NCBI GenBank assembly: GCA_035266845.1
Contig: DATFMP010000054.1
Location: 62,001 to 126,000 of the forward strand
DNA: 64,000 nt
Direction of reading: 5' to 3'
Origin: DATFMP01 sp035266845
GTDB lineage: Bacteria > SAR324 > JACQKK01
Positions 1 through 8,823 of this stretch are shown in pieces (positions within the stretch are counted from its first letter, which is position 1; each line of letters opens with the position of its first letter). Made by a program: the position numbers and the translations under genes. Below the pieces are notes generated by a model. The model searched no databases and was not told where the DNA came from. It saw only the letters and a program-made list of their open reading frames with translations.

Positions 1-760
1 CGCCCGTCACGCAGAGGAAGTGCCGCTCCGGCTGTAGGCCTGCCTTGGCATAGGCGTCGCGGGCCAGGGTCTCGTTGGTCAGGGTCTCCAGCGTGCCCCC
101 GCTCTTGGAAACGATATTGACCAGCGTGCGTGAGAGGTCGAGCCCGCCCAGCACCTGCGCCGTGTCGTCCGGATCCACGTTGGAGATGAAGTGTACGCGC
201 CGCCCGCCCTGGCGGTAGGGCAGCAAGGCGAGGTATAGCGCTCGCGGCCCCAGGTCCGACCCGCCGATGCCGATGTTGACCAGGTCCGTGAAAGGCTCCC
301 CCTGCGCGTTGGTCAGCTCGCCGCGCTCCACACGCCCCAGGAAGTCCCCCAGCTTCTCCAACTCGCGCCGGGCATTGGCCTGGGCATCCGCGGCCTTGCC
401 GGTATCGATGCCGGCCGGCAGGTCGTCGAACACGTCACGTGAGGCGTGGTGTAGCACCCGCCGGTTCTCGCTCTCGTAGCCCTCGATGCGGTTCATCACC
501 TCGCCGGCCATCACGTCTGCAAAGCGCTCCTGCGCGCCCGCCTCGCGCGCCAGGGCCAGCAGCGCCTCCATCACCTCCGGCGTCACGCGCTGGGTGGCGT
601 AGAGCAGATCGAACCCGCAGGCGCCCGCCTGCAGCGTCGCAATGCGTTGCGGGGTGAGCGCGTCGGGCCGGGTCAGCTCGTAGGGCTGGGGCGCCAACTG
701 GTTCAGCTTGGCAAAGGCCTGGGTGCCGGGAAAGTGGTAGGCGTTGGAGGGCGTGCTCAT
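1..760 (-). CDS. pgi: glucose-6-phosphate isomerase, N-terminal part
   Basis: The enzyme interconverts glucose-6-phosphate and fructose-6-phosphate in the cytoplasm. The reverse complement reads from ATG at 760 (MSTPSNAYHF) without a stop to the window edge, about 253 residues, so the 3' end lies outside. It contains the family signatures VNIGIGGSDLGP and VSKSGGTLET, which form the phosphosugar-binding SIS site. An AGGAG ribosome-binding site sits about 8 bases upstream of the ATG. It diverges from the rel/spoT gene, with a 550-base gap between the two starts. Only the truncation by the window edge is unusual. Confidence 0.95.
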   Translation of the reverse strand, partial: MSTPSNAYHFPGTQAFAKLNQLAPQPYELTRPDALTPQRIATLQAGACGFDLLYATQRVTPEVMEALLALAREAGAQERFADVMAGEVMNRIEGYESENRRVLHHASRDVFDDLPAGIDTGKAADAQANARRELEKLGDFLGRVERGELTNAQGEPFTDLVNIGIGGSDLGPRALYLALLPYRQGGRRVHFISNVDPDDTAQVLGGLDLSRTLVNIVSKSGGTLETLTNETLARDAYAKAGLQPERHFLCVTG

Positions 761-1310
761 GAACGGGGCTCCTGATCGGGTCTTGAAGCGCGGGACCGTC
801 GGCTCGCGGGGGAAGGGGGACGGCCGTTCGGGTAGCTGGAGGAGCGGCCGTCTTTCATGATACACCATGGCGCCGCCGCGCGGGTCAACGGCACACGCAC
901 GGCGGTCGCAGCCCCGCTGCGATGCGTGCTGACGCCCACCCCGCCCGGGAGAGCGGTCACCCGCCGGGAATTGCGTGCGGAATCCGCGCGGCAGCCGCAT
1001 CCAGCGCGCATGCGGCGATTGCATTGGGCGGGCACTATGGTGCATGATAGCCAAAGATGGACCTTTCCACCCGGCGTCGAGCCCGGTGGGAGATCCGTGC
1101 AGGCGCAAGCGGTGTTCCGTGCGGGGGCGGCCACCGGTGGGCGGCGGAAAGTGGCTGTCCCTGCACACGCGCTCAGCCGGACCGGGCGGGGCGCATTCAA
1201 GGCGACACGGGGAGCAACGGCCGGGCGCAATCGGCCTGTGATACCCTCCCGTGGCTGAGCATCCTGATCTGCGGCACCATCCGCCGCAGGCCACACGTGG
1301 CCCAGGGGCA
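761..1310. other. intergenic region, pgi / rel-spoT divergent
   Basis: This stretch of about 550 bases lies between two divergent starts. Short open frames cross it on both strands, but none has a recognisable protein, a good ribosome-binding site or family motifs, and they look like high-G+C shadows. Promoters for both flanking genes must lie here, but I could not pick convincing -35/-10 pairs. I see no tRNA and no strong hairpin. Confidence 0.5.
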
Positions 1311-3566
1311 ATGAAGAGCACGGCGACCACCAATGGGGCGCCCACGGCACCGGTACCCGCGGAGCAGCGGCCCGTACCGGCACCCGTGCCGGCCGTCGTC
1401 GACGGCGGACGCGCCCGTCTGGAGCGCCTCAAGCAGTCCATCCTGCACCTGTATCCCCGCGACAAGACCCCCAACATCAACCTGCTGGAAAAAGCGTTCG
1501 TTGACGCCGAGTTCCACCACCGCAAGCAGCAGCGCAAATCCGGCGAGCCCTACATCTTCCATCCGGTGCGCGTGGCGCTGATGGTGGCGGAGGCCGGCCT
1601 GGACGTGGAGGCGGTGATTGTCGCACTGCTCCACGACGTGATCGAGGACACCGAGGTCACCAAGGAGGAGATGCGCCAGCAGTATGGCGACTGGCTGGCG
1701 GACGTGGTGGACGGACTGACGAAGGTTGTCGGCAGCGACAAGCGAGCAGCGGAGGAAGGCGACACACGCATCCCGGTGCAGACCTACCGCAAGCTGATCT
1801 CCTCCACCCTGCGCGACCTGCGCACGGTACAGGTGAAGATCTTTGACCGCTTGGACAACATGCGCGACCTGGGCTACCTGTCGCGCATGCGCCAGCGCCG
1901 CATCAGCACCGAGACGATGAACGTGTACGTGCCCATGGCGCAGCGCCTGGGCATGCAGGTCATCGCCGATGAGTTGACGGCCCTGGCCTTCCGCTACCTG
2001 TACCCCATGCGCTTCAAGGCCAACCTGGCGGAACTGAAGCAGCGCATCCGCGAGGAGGAGCCGCGGGTGAACAGCATCCGCGCGCTGCTGGAGACCCACC
2101 TCAAGAAGGCCCGAGGGCTCAAGTTCGTGGTGGTGCCGCTGTACCAGCAGATCTCTGACTTCGTGTACAGCGATGAACCGGTGCAACGGGCGTTGACGGG
2201 CTTCAAGGTGCGGGTGCCCTCCCCCGGTGCCTGCTACCAAGCGCTGGGTGCGCTGCACATGCACTGCCGGGTAGTGCCCAACAGCATCAAAGACTACATC
2301 AGCAATCCCAAGCCCAACCGCTACCAGGCACTGCAGTCGGAGATCTTCATCGGCAGCGAGCCCACGTTCATCGAGGTCGTTTCCGAGGAGATGGAGCGGG
2401 TGAACGCCTCGGGCATTCTGGCCGGCTGGCAGGGCAGCCACGACGAGTTGCACAAGTACTACCAGAGCTACCTGGAGCTGCTGGATCACTATGAGGGCAA
2501 CGATGATCTGCGCATGGAGGACGTGCTGCGGCATGCGCAGATGGACACGCTGCAGATGTTCACACCCAAGGGCCAGCTCCTCACCTTTCCCCAGGGCGCC
2601 ACGGTGCTGGACTTCGCCTTCGCCATTCACTCCGACCTGGGCCACCACTGCGATGGCGCTTGGATGGGCGGGCGACGCGTCTCGCGCTTCGAAGAACTGC
2701 AGGACGGCGAGATGGTGGAGGTCATCGCGCGCCCGAGCGCCTCGCCCCTGCCCGCGTGGCTCGATCACGTCCGCACCACCCGTGCCAAGCTCGCCATCCG
2801 CCGCTTCCTGAAGGGCCAAGCCAATGCCCGCGCCCTGGAGGTGGGGCGCAAGCTCTTCGTCGCGGAACTGGGCCGCATGGACATCGACGCCGAGGCGTTC
2901 ATCTCCGGCGAGGCGTTCCAGCGCGTGCTGGAGGCGCGGGGGATCACGCTGAGCCAGTTCTTCCAGCAGGTGGGCGCAGATCGCCTGCCCATCCGCAAGT
3001 TCCTGCTCGATGCGGAGCTGATCAGCGCCAAGCAACTGCGGCGCCTGGAGGCCGGCGAAAGCTCGTTGCTTCGGCGCTTCGTGCGCCCCATCTTCCGCGC
3101 GCCGGACCCGGTGCTCAAGATCCAGGATCTGGAGGACGGTTTCATCCGCATGGCGCCGTGCTGCACGCCGCTGCTGGGCGACCCAATCGTGGGGGTGCAG
3201 GAGGCCGACGGCATCACCATTCACCGCACGCAGTGCCCCACCCTGGAGCGCGTGGCGCCCGATACCCTGCTCAACGTGGGGTGGGACTTGGACAGCACGG
3301 CCACCCCGCACGTGCTGGACATCTGGCTGGTGCAGGATCGGCCCGGGCTGCTCTACAAGGTCGGCAAGGTGATGCGCGACGCCAAGGTGAACATCAACGA
3401 CATCGGCCTGCATCGCGACCTGCGCACCGGCACCGCCAGCATCCGAGTGGACCTCGAACCCCTGCACATCAAGACCTTCCGCACCGTCATCTCCCGCCTG
3501 CGCAACATCAAGGAAGTCGAGCGCATCAGCCTCGTCTCGCCCAACATCACCGAAACCCGCGTCTGA
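1311..3566 (+). CDS. SpoT/Rel-family (p)ppGpp hydrolase with degenerate synthetase domain
   Basis: This 751-residue protein has the full Rel/SpoT layout: HD hydrolase (about 70-190), synthetase region (260-375), TGS (412-473), zinc-finger/CC region with CC and C near 617-642, and a C-terminal ACT domain (665-745). Hydrolase residues are present: RKSGEPY, H84, H108-D109, E112-D113, and D179 with N183 in FDRLDNM. The synthetase site is not canonical. The catalytic Asp position reads RALTGF, the YQSLH motif reads YQALQ, and EVQIRT reads EVVSEE. The protein therefore probably degrades (p)ppGpp rather than making it. ATG 1311 was chosen because AGGGG lies five bases upstream; an in-frame ATG at 1251 is possible. 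Confidence 0.9.
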   Translation: MKSTATTNGAPTAPVPAEQRPVPAPVPAVVDGGRARLERLKQSILHLYPRDKTPNINLLEKAFVDAEFHHRKQQRKSGEPYIFHPVRVALMVAEAGLDVEAVIVALLHDVIEDTEVTKEEMRQQYGDWLADVVDGLTKVVGSDKRAAEEGDTRIPVQTYRKLISSTLRDLRTVQVKIFDRLDNMRDLGYLSRMRQRRISTETMNVYVPMAQRLGMQVIADELTALAFRYLYPMRFKANLAELKQRIREEEPRVNSIRALLETHLKKARGLKFVVVPLYQQISDFVYSDEPVQRALTGFKVRVPSPGACYQALGALHMHCRVVPNSIKDYISNPKPNRYQALQSEIFIGSEPTFIEVVSEEMERVNASGILAGWQGSHDELHKYYQSYLELLDHYEGNDDLRMEDVLRHAQMDTLQMFTPKGQLLTFPQGATVLDFAFAIHSDLGHHCDGAWMGGRRVSRFEELQDGEMVEVIARPSASPLPAWLDHVRTTRAKLAIRRFLKGQANARALEVGRKLFVAELGRMDIDAEAFISGEAFQRVLEARGITLSQFFQQVGADRLPIRKFLLDAELISAKQLRRLEAGESSLLRRFVRPIFRAPDPVLKIQDLEDGFIRMAPCCTPLLGDPIVGVQEADGITIHRTQCPTLERVAPDTLLNVGWDLDSTATPHVLDIWLVQDRPGLLYKVGKVMRDAKVNINDIGLHRDLRTGTASIRVDLEPLHIKTFRTVISRLRNIKEVERISLVSPNITETRV

Positions 3567-3710
3567 GCCGCATCCAGGGCAGTCCCCACAGCCCCACGCG
3601 TTGACGCTTCCCCCAGCAGGTGGGTAGAACAGGGTGCGCGCTGCCGGCAGGGTGCCGGTGCGTGCCGATCGGCAGCCGGGCTCCGGCGCTTCCACCAGTG
3701 GACGGGAACG

Positions 3711-4898
3711 ATGAGCGGAATTCTGGAAGGCATTCGCGTGCTGGACTTCGGGCGATACATCGCCGGCCCCTTTTGCGCCACCATGCTGGGCGACATGGGC
3801 GCGGAGGTGATCCGCGTCGAACGCGTGGAGGGCAGCGAGGACCGCTTTCTGGCCAGCGTGGCCGAGAGTGGCGAGGGTGGCACGTTCTTGCAACTGGCGC
3901 GCAACAAGCAGGGACTGACGCTGGACCCCATGAAGCCCGAAAGCGCGGAGATCAAGCGCCGCCTCGTGGCCACGGCGGACGTGGTGGTGGCCAACCTGCC
4001 CATCGGCACGCTGAAGCAGATGGGCATCGACTACGACACGCTGCGGGCAATCAAGCCGGACATCATCCTCACGCACGTCTCCGCGTTCGGGCAGACGGGA
4101 CCGTACAAGGATCGCGTCGGCTTCGACCTGCTGGGGCAGGCCATGTCGTCCATGATGTACATGTCCGGCCAGCCTGGCGCCCCCATCCGCTCCCAGGCGC
4201 CCTACGTGGATTTCACCACGGCGCTCTTCGCCGCCTTCGGCACGCTGTCGGCCTTGATGGAGCGGCAGAAGAGCGGGCGCGGGCAGATGGTGGAGGCCTC
4301 CCTGTTCCACTCCTCCCTGGCGTTGATGAACAGCTTCCTGGTGGAAGAGTCCGTGCTGAAGCTGAATCGCCAGCCGCACGGCAACGCCGGCCATCATCAC
4401 GCCCCCAACGATGTCTTCCGCACGTCCGATGGCTTCCTCGTCACCATGATCGTGGGGAATCCGCTCTTCAAGCGCTGGGCCCGCATGCTGGACGAGGAAG
4501 ACCCCTGGCTCACCGATGAGCGCTTCGCGACGGACCTGGCCCGTGGCAACCACGCGGAGATCATCAGCGAGCGCATGAGCGCCTGGTGCGCCCAACGCAC
4601 CACCCAGCAGGCCATCGCCGAGCTGGAAGCGGCGCGCATCCCTGCCGGCCCGGTATACAGCATGGCTGAGACCCTGGACGACCCCCACGTCCGCGCGCGC
4701 GAGATGCTCAAATATGTGGACTATCCCGGCCTGCCCAGTCCGGCGCCCATCGCCGATACGCCCGTGAAGCTGCACGCCACGCCGGGGGGAATCCGCCACC
4801 GCGCGCCGACGCTGGGCGAGCACACGGACCAGATCCTGACCTCCCTGGGCTTCAGCGCCCAGGAGATCGCCGACTTCCACACCGCGCGGGTCGTGTAG
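3711..4898 (+). CDS. CaiB/BaiF (class III) CoA-transferase
   Basis: This 395-residue cytoplasmic enzyme belongs to the formyl-CoA transferase family, which moves CoA between carboxylic acids through an aspartyl-CoA thioester. The N-terminus GIRVLDFGRYIAGPF and the LGDMGAEVIRVE segment are family hallmarks. The catalytic Asp is D167 in PYVDFTTAL, followed by the usual SGRGQMVEASL stretch. Length matches the family. It follows the rel/spoT gene by 144 bases and precedes an MFS permease, so a small uptake-and-activation unit for an organic acid is possible. The substrate cannot be read from the sequence. The ribosome-binding site (GGGAACG) is weak. Confidence 0.9.
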   Translation: MSGILEGIRVLDFGRYIAGPFCATMLGDMGAEVIRVERVEGSEDRFLASVAESGEGGTFLQLARNKQGLTLDPMKPESAEIKRRLVATADVVVANLPIGTLKQMGIDYDTLRAIKPDIILTHVSAFGQTGPYKDRVGFDLLGQAMSSMMYMSGQPGAPIRSQAPYVDFTTALFAAFGTLSALMERQKSGRGQMVEASLFHSSLALMNSFLVEESVLKLNRQPHGNAGHHHAPNDVFRTSDGFLVTMIVGNPLFKRWARMLDEEDPWLTDERFATDLARGNHAEIISERMSAWCAQRTTQQAIAELEAARIPAGPVYSMAETLDDPHVRAREMLKYVDYPGLPSPAPIADTPVKLHATPGGIRHRAPTLGEHTDQILTSLGFSAQEIADFHTARVV

Positions 4899-4922
4899 CC
4901 TCCAGAGGCGCTGCACGGCCGC

Positions 4923-6188
4923 ATGCCCCGGCCGAGACGAAGCATGGCCAAGCCATCGAGCACGACGTCCCCGGGCAGTACGCTGCGCAATTCGCTTCCG
5001 CTGGCCGTCGTCGTGCTGGGGGTCGTCAGCCTGCTGACGGACCTCTCCAGCGAGATGATCTACCCGCTGCTGCCGCTCTACCTGAGCACGGTGCTGGGCG
5101 CGGGCGCGGTTTCGCTGGGCGTCATCGAGGGCGTGGCGGAATCCACCGCGGCGCTGCTGAAGGTGGTCTCCGGCGTGCGGTCGGATATCACCCGGCGCCG
5201 CAAGCCGCTGGTGGCGGTCGGCTATACCCTCTCCAACCTGGTGCGCCCGCTGATCGGGCTGGCCACGGTCTGGCCCATGGTGCTGGTGCTGCGCTTCGCC
5301 GATCGCGTGGGCAAGGGCCTGCGCACCTCACCCCGCGACGCGCTGATCGCCGACGTCACGGACGAATCCATCCGCGGCCGCGCCTACGGCCTGCACCGCT
5401 CCATGGATCACGCCGGGGCCGTGCTGGGGCCGCTGGCGGCGATGGCGCTGCTGAGCCTGGAGAGCGCCACGCTGCAGCACGTGTTCCTGGCCTCCGCCAT
5501 ACCGGGGGCGCTGGTGATCGTCACGGTGCTGCTGGCCGTCCGCGAGCCACCGCAGGTGGGTGGGGCCGCGCCCGGGGCCGAGCCATCGCGGTCCGCCCAT
5601 GACCCGACCGCAACATCGCGCTGGGCGGAACTGGGGCCGGGCTACCGGCGCTTCCTGCTGGCCTTGGTGGTGTTCACGCTGGGCAACTCCAGCGATGCGT
5701 TCCTGCTGCTGCAGTTATCCCGCGAGGGCTTCTCCGCGGTGTGGATCACCGGGCTGTGGTCGGCATTCCACGTGGTGAAGATGGTGTCGGCGTACGGCGC
5801 CGGGAGGCTCTCGGACCGCGTCGGGCGGCGAGGCCTGATGCTCACCGGCTGGGCCATCTATGCGGCAGTGTACGCCGGCTTCGCCGTGGGCACCGGCCGG
5901 GAGACCCTCATCGTGCTGTTCCTGGTGTACGGCCTGTACTACGGCTGCACGGAGCCGGTGGAGCGGGCCTGGGTCTCTTCCCTGGCGCCCGGGGACGTGC
6001 GGGGCACGGCCTTTGGCGCCTACCACGGCGCCATCGGCATCGCGGCGCTGCCGGCCAGCGTGCTGTTCGGCATGGTGCTGGACCGCTTCGGGGCCGCCCC
6101 GGCCTTCTTCACCGGGGCGGGGCTGGCCCTCGTGGCCGCGCTGATCCTGCTGCGCGTACCGGAGGCGGGGGCGACTCCGGCGACTTGA
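4923..6188 (+). CDS. MFS transporter
   Basis: This 421-residue polytopic inner-membrane protein has about 12 hydrophobic segments. Typical major-facilitator loop motifs are visible: SDITRRRKPLVAVGY after the second to third segment, DRVGKGLRTSPRDALIAD, and SDRVGRRGLM in the second half. The substrate is unknown. The reading frame opens at ATG 4923, and a second ATG at 4944 (MAKPSS) is an equally good start. It begins 24 bases after the CoA-transferase stop and is probably cotranscribed with it. It ends 16 bases before the convergent VOC gene. Confidence 0.85.
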   Translation: MPRPRRSMAKPSSTTSPGSTLRNSLPLAVVVLGVVSLLTDLSSEMIYPLLPLYLSTVLGAGAVSLGVIEGVAESTAALLKVVSGVRSDITRRRKPLVAVGYTLSNLVRPLIGLATVWPMVLVLRFADRVGKGLRTSPRDALIADVTDESIRGRAYGLHRSMDHAGAVLGPLAAMALLSLESATLQHVFLASAIPGALVIVTVLLAVREPPQVGGAAPGAEPSRSAHDPTATSRWAELGPGYRRFLLALVVFTLGNSSDAFLLLQLSREGFSAVWITGLWSAFHVVKMVSAYGAGRLSDRVGRRGLMLTGWAIYAAVYAGFAVGTGRETLIVLFLVYGLYYGCTEPVERAWVSSLAPGDVRGTAFGAYHGAIGIAALPASVLFGMVLDRFGAAPAFFTGAGLALVAALILLRVPEAGATPAT

Positions 6189-6204
6189 GCGTGCGGGAAC
6201 CGCC

Positions 6205-6663
6205 TCAGCCCTTGCCGTCGCCGGGGGGCAGGTCGAGCGGGCGATCCTGCGCGAAGGGATTGTCCAGGTGGCGCCAGTCGGCCTCCGGTGTGTCCCAGGT
6301 CACCTCCACGCCATTGCCGTCCGGATCGCGCGTGTAGAACGAGTGGCTCACGATGTGGTCCACGCCATCGCTGACGCGGTAACCGGCCTCGCGCAGGCGG
6401 TCGCGCAGCACGCTCAGTTCGGCCTCATCCTCCACGGTCACGCAGAAGTGGAACAGACCCACGCCATCGCGCGGAGATTCCGGCGCATCGGCACCCATCT
6501 CCTTCAGCGCCAGGTCGTGCGCGTGCGCGCCGCCATGGAAGAAGCGCATGCGCAGGTCATCGCGGGTACCCGCGGGCTCGAAGCCCAGCAGCCGATAGAA
6601 GCGCTCGGCCGTGTCCAGATCGCGCACCTTGAGCACGACGTGGTTGATGCCTTTGAGAGCCAT
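6205..6663 (-). CDS. VOC (glyoxalase/dioxygenase) superfamily protein
   Basis: This 152-residue protein starts MALKGINHVVLKVRDL and carries the beta-alpha-beta-beta-beta metal-binding fold. H8, a second His in GLFHFCVTV and Glu in GNGVEVTWD fit the usual metal ligands. VOC proteins are small metalloenzymes such as glyoxalase I, dioxygenases and epimerases, and the reaction here is not predictable. ATG 6663 has GGAGG about 8 bases upstream. It is transcribed divergently from the LysR-type regulator at 6854, which may control it. The longer open frame upstream of this ATG is GC-rich read-through. Confidence 0.85.
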   Translation of the reverse strand: MALKGINHVVLKVRDLDTAERFYRLLGFEPAGTRDDLRMRFFHGGAHAHDLALKEMGADAPESPRDGVGLFHFCVTVEDEAELSVLRDRLREAGYRVSDGVDHIVSHSFYTRDPDGNGVEVTWDTPEADWRHLDNPFAQDRPLDLPPGDGKG

Positions 6664-6853
6664 GGTGCCTCCGGCAGCGTGAGATGTGGCACGGGGGCGG
6701 GCTCCCCCCTGCGAGCCAGAATAGTGCAGGCGCGGTGACGCCACAAGGCGCAGGGCCCTGTGCCCGCCGATAGCCGCCACCGCTTGCCGGGATGTTCGAC
6801 CCGCTCTATAAGGACCATGGCAATACCATCCGTTCAGACGATGGAGTGAGTCT

Positions 6854-7792
6854 GTGATCGTGACCCTGGACCAACTGCAGGTGCTGGCCGAACTGGAGCG
6901 CAGCGGCAGCGTCTCGGCGGCCGCGCGGCGGCTGCACCGGGCGCAGTCCGCCGTAAGCTATGCGATCAAGACGTTGGAGGGCGCCCTGGGGCTGGCGCTC
7001 GTGGATCACGATGCCTACCGGGCCGGCCTGACGCAGGTCGGCAAGGCCGTCCTGGCCAAGGCAGCGCAAGTGCTGGCGGACGCCGAGGCGCTGGAACACT
7101 TGGCGGCCGAGCTGCGCGGTGGTGCAGAGCCCACCCTGAACATACTGGTGGATGCCATTCTGCCCATCGCGCGGATAATGCCCGTGCTGGCCCGCTTCAG
7201 CGAGCGCCGGCCCTCCACGCGGGTGAACCTGCGCGTGGAGTTGCTGGGGGGCATGGTGCACGCCCTGAACGAGGAGCAGCCGGAACTGGTGGTTTCCCCC
7301 CTGGGCCTGTACGAGCTCTCCCCGCACTACGACCACCACGTAATCGGCACCGTGACCATGGTGGCCGTGGTGGCCGCAAGCCATCCCCTGGCCTGGGAGC
7401 CCGCGCCCGTGTCCCTGGAAACGGCCCGCCGCCACGTGCACCTGCTGATCACCTCGCCGCCCGGGCTGCAGACGCCGGTGGATTCGGGTCTCATCGGCGC
7501 ACCGCGCCACTGGAATTTTCCGGACTTCGCGAGCCGGCTGGAAGGGCTGCGCGCAGGCCTGGGCTTCGCCTGGATGCCCACGCACATGGTGGAGGACGAT
7601 CTGCGCAACAGGGTGCTGGTGCCGCTCGTGCTGGAGCGGGGCAGCGTCACGCAGGGCGAGGTGGCGCTGCTCTACCGGGCGCGTCCGCCGCTGGGGCCCA
7701 CGGGGCGCTACCTGCTGGAGGAGTTGCGCGCACAGGCGGGTCTGTGGCCGCCGCTATCAGCCGATTTGCTAAGCATATACGAGATGCCGTAA
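6854..7792 (+). CDS. LysR-family transcriptional regulator
   Basis: This 312-residue regulator has an N-terminal winged helix-turn-helix (about residues 3-60, LDQLQVLAELERSGSVSAAARRL followed by SAVSYAIKTLEG) and a C-terminal effector-binding domain. The predicted start is GTG 6854, with GGAG about ten bases upstream. It diverges from the VOC gene, the standard arrangement for a LysR regulator and its target, so regulation of the 190-base intergenic region is likely. It may also act on the downstream haloalkane dehalogenase. The effector is unknown. Confidence 0.9.
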   Translation: MIVTLDQLQVLAELERSGSVSAAARRLHRAQSAVSYAIKTLEGALGLALVDHDAYRAGLTQVGKAVLAKAAQVLADAEALEHLAAELRGGAEPTLNILVDAILPIARIMPVLARFSERRPSTRVNLRVELLGGMVHALNEEQPELVVSPLGLYELSPHYDHHVIGTVTMVAVVAASHPLAWEPAPVSLETARRHVHLLITSPPGLQTPVDSGLIGAPRHWNFPDFASRLEGLRAGLGFAWMPTHMVEDDLRNRVLVPLVLERGSVTQGEVALLYRARPPLGPTGRYLLEELRAQAGLWPPLSADLLSIYEMP

Positions 7793-7888
7793 CGTAGAGC
7801 CTCTTGCAATGCGTGGGGGCGCGCAAATCTGGAGAGTATCCGGCAGGAATTGCCTCGCGGGGTCGGGCGAGGTTTGGGAGCAGGTTTC

Positions 7889-8809
7889 ATGGCAGAGCGG
7901 ATCTCTCCGGGGTTTCCGTACGAATCCCGGTTCGTCCAGGTCAAGGGCAGTCGGATGCATTACGTGGAGGCGGGGCAGGGGGACCCCATTCTGCTCATCC
8001 ACGGCAATCCGACATCCAGCTATCTGTGGCGCAACGTCATCCCGCACCTCACAAAGGTGGGCCGCTGCATCGCGCCAGACCTGATCGGGTTCGGCAAGTC
8101 CGATAAGCCGGACATCCCCTATCGCGTCTTCGAGCACGCCGAATACATCGAGGGCTTCATCGAGGCTCTCAAGCTGAAGCACATCGTCCTGGTGCTGCAC
8201 GACTGGGGCGGGTTCATGGGGCTCAGTTACGCCGCCGGCCATCCGGACAACGTGCGTGCCATCGCGCTGATGGAAGCGGTCATCAAGCCCATGCGCATGC
8301 GGGACCGCAGCGAGGGCTTCCAGCGCGCCTTCTCCATGATGCGCAGCCAGGTGGGGCGCGACAAGGTGCTGAAGGAGAACTTCTTCGTGGAGCGCGTGCT
8401 GCCCGGCTCCATTCTGCGCAAGCTGAGCGAGGAGGAGATGGCGGCATACCGGGCGCCCTTCCCGACGCCGGAGAGCCGCCTGCCCACCTGGGTCTGCCCC
8501 AACGAGGTGCCAATCGACGGACACCCGTCTGACGTGCACGCTGCCGTGTGGGACAATGCGGACCGCGTGGCCCGCGCCGGCATGCCGATCCTGATGCTGA
8601 CCTTCCAGCCCGGCGCGATCATCGGGCCGCTGGAGGTGGAGTGGGCCCGCGCGAAGTTTCCCAACCTCACCCTGCGGGACATGGGCCCCGGCATCCATTT
8701 CGTGCAGGAGGACCAGCCCGCGGAGATCGGTCAGGTCATTGCGACCTGGCTGCGCCGCCTGGGGCCGGTCCACCGCCCGCAGGCACCTCCACCCCGCACG
8801 CACTTCTGA
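7889..8809 (+). CDS. haloalkane dehalogenase-like alpha/beta hydrolase
   Basis: This 306-residue hydrolase carries the haloalkane dehalogenase signature set. The oxyanion and halide Asn is N40 in HGNPTSSYLW, the nucleophile is D105 followed by halide-binding W106 (HDWGG), the catalytic acid is E129 in ALMEAV, and the base is H270 in GPGIHFVQEDQP. This pattern matches subfamily II (DhaA/LinB type), which hydrolyses carbon-halogen bonds to alcohol and halide. ATG 7889 was chosen because the family N-terminus starts here and a GGGAG/AGG purine stretch precedes it. It lies 96 bases after the LysR gene. The physiological substrate is unknown. Confidence 0.85.
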   Translation: MAERISPGFPYESRFVQVKGSRMHYVEAGQGDPILLIHGNPTSSYLWRNVIPHLTKVGRCIAPDLIGFGKSDKPDIPYRVFEHAEYIEGFIEALKLKHIVLVLHDWGGFMGLSYAAGHPDNVRAIALMEAVIKPMRMRDRSEGFQRAFSMMRSQVGRDKVLKENFFVERVLPGSILRKLSEEEMAAYRAPFPTPESRLPTWVCPNEVPIDGHPSDVHAAVWDNADRVARAGMPILMLTFQPGAIIGPLEVEWARAKFPNLTLRDMGPGIHFVQEDQPAEIGQVIATWLRRLGPVHRPQAPPPRTHF

Positions 8810-8823
8810 GCCAGCCCCCGACC

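Noticed and set aside
857..1258. Short open frames in the pgi / rel-spoT intergenic region
   Set aside because: They have no ribosome-binding site, overlap each other in several frames and show no recognisable protein.
1197..4916. A 1239-codon open frame on the minus strand
   Set aside because: It lies antisense to the rel/spoT and CoA-transferase genes, is rich in His, Arg, Gln and Ala without family motifs, and is a typical high-G+C shadow frame.
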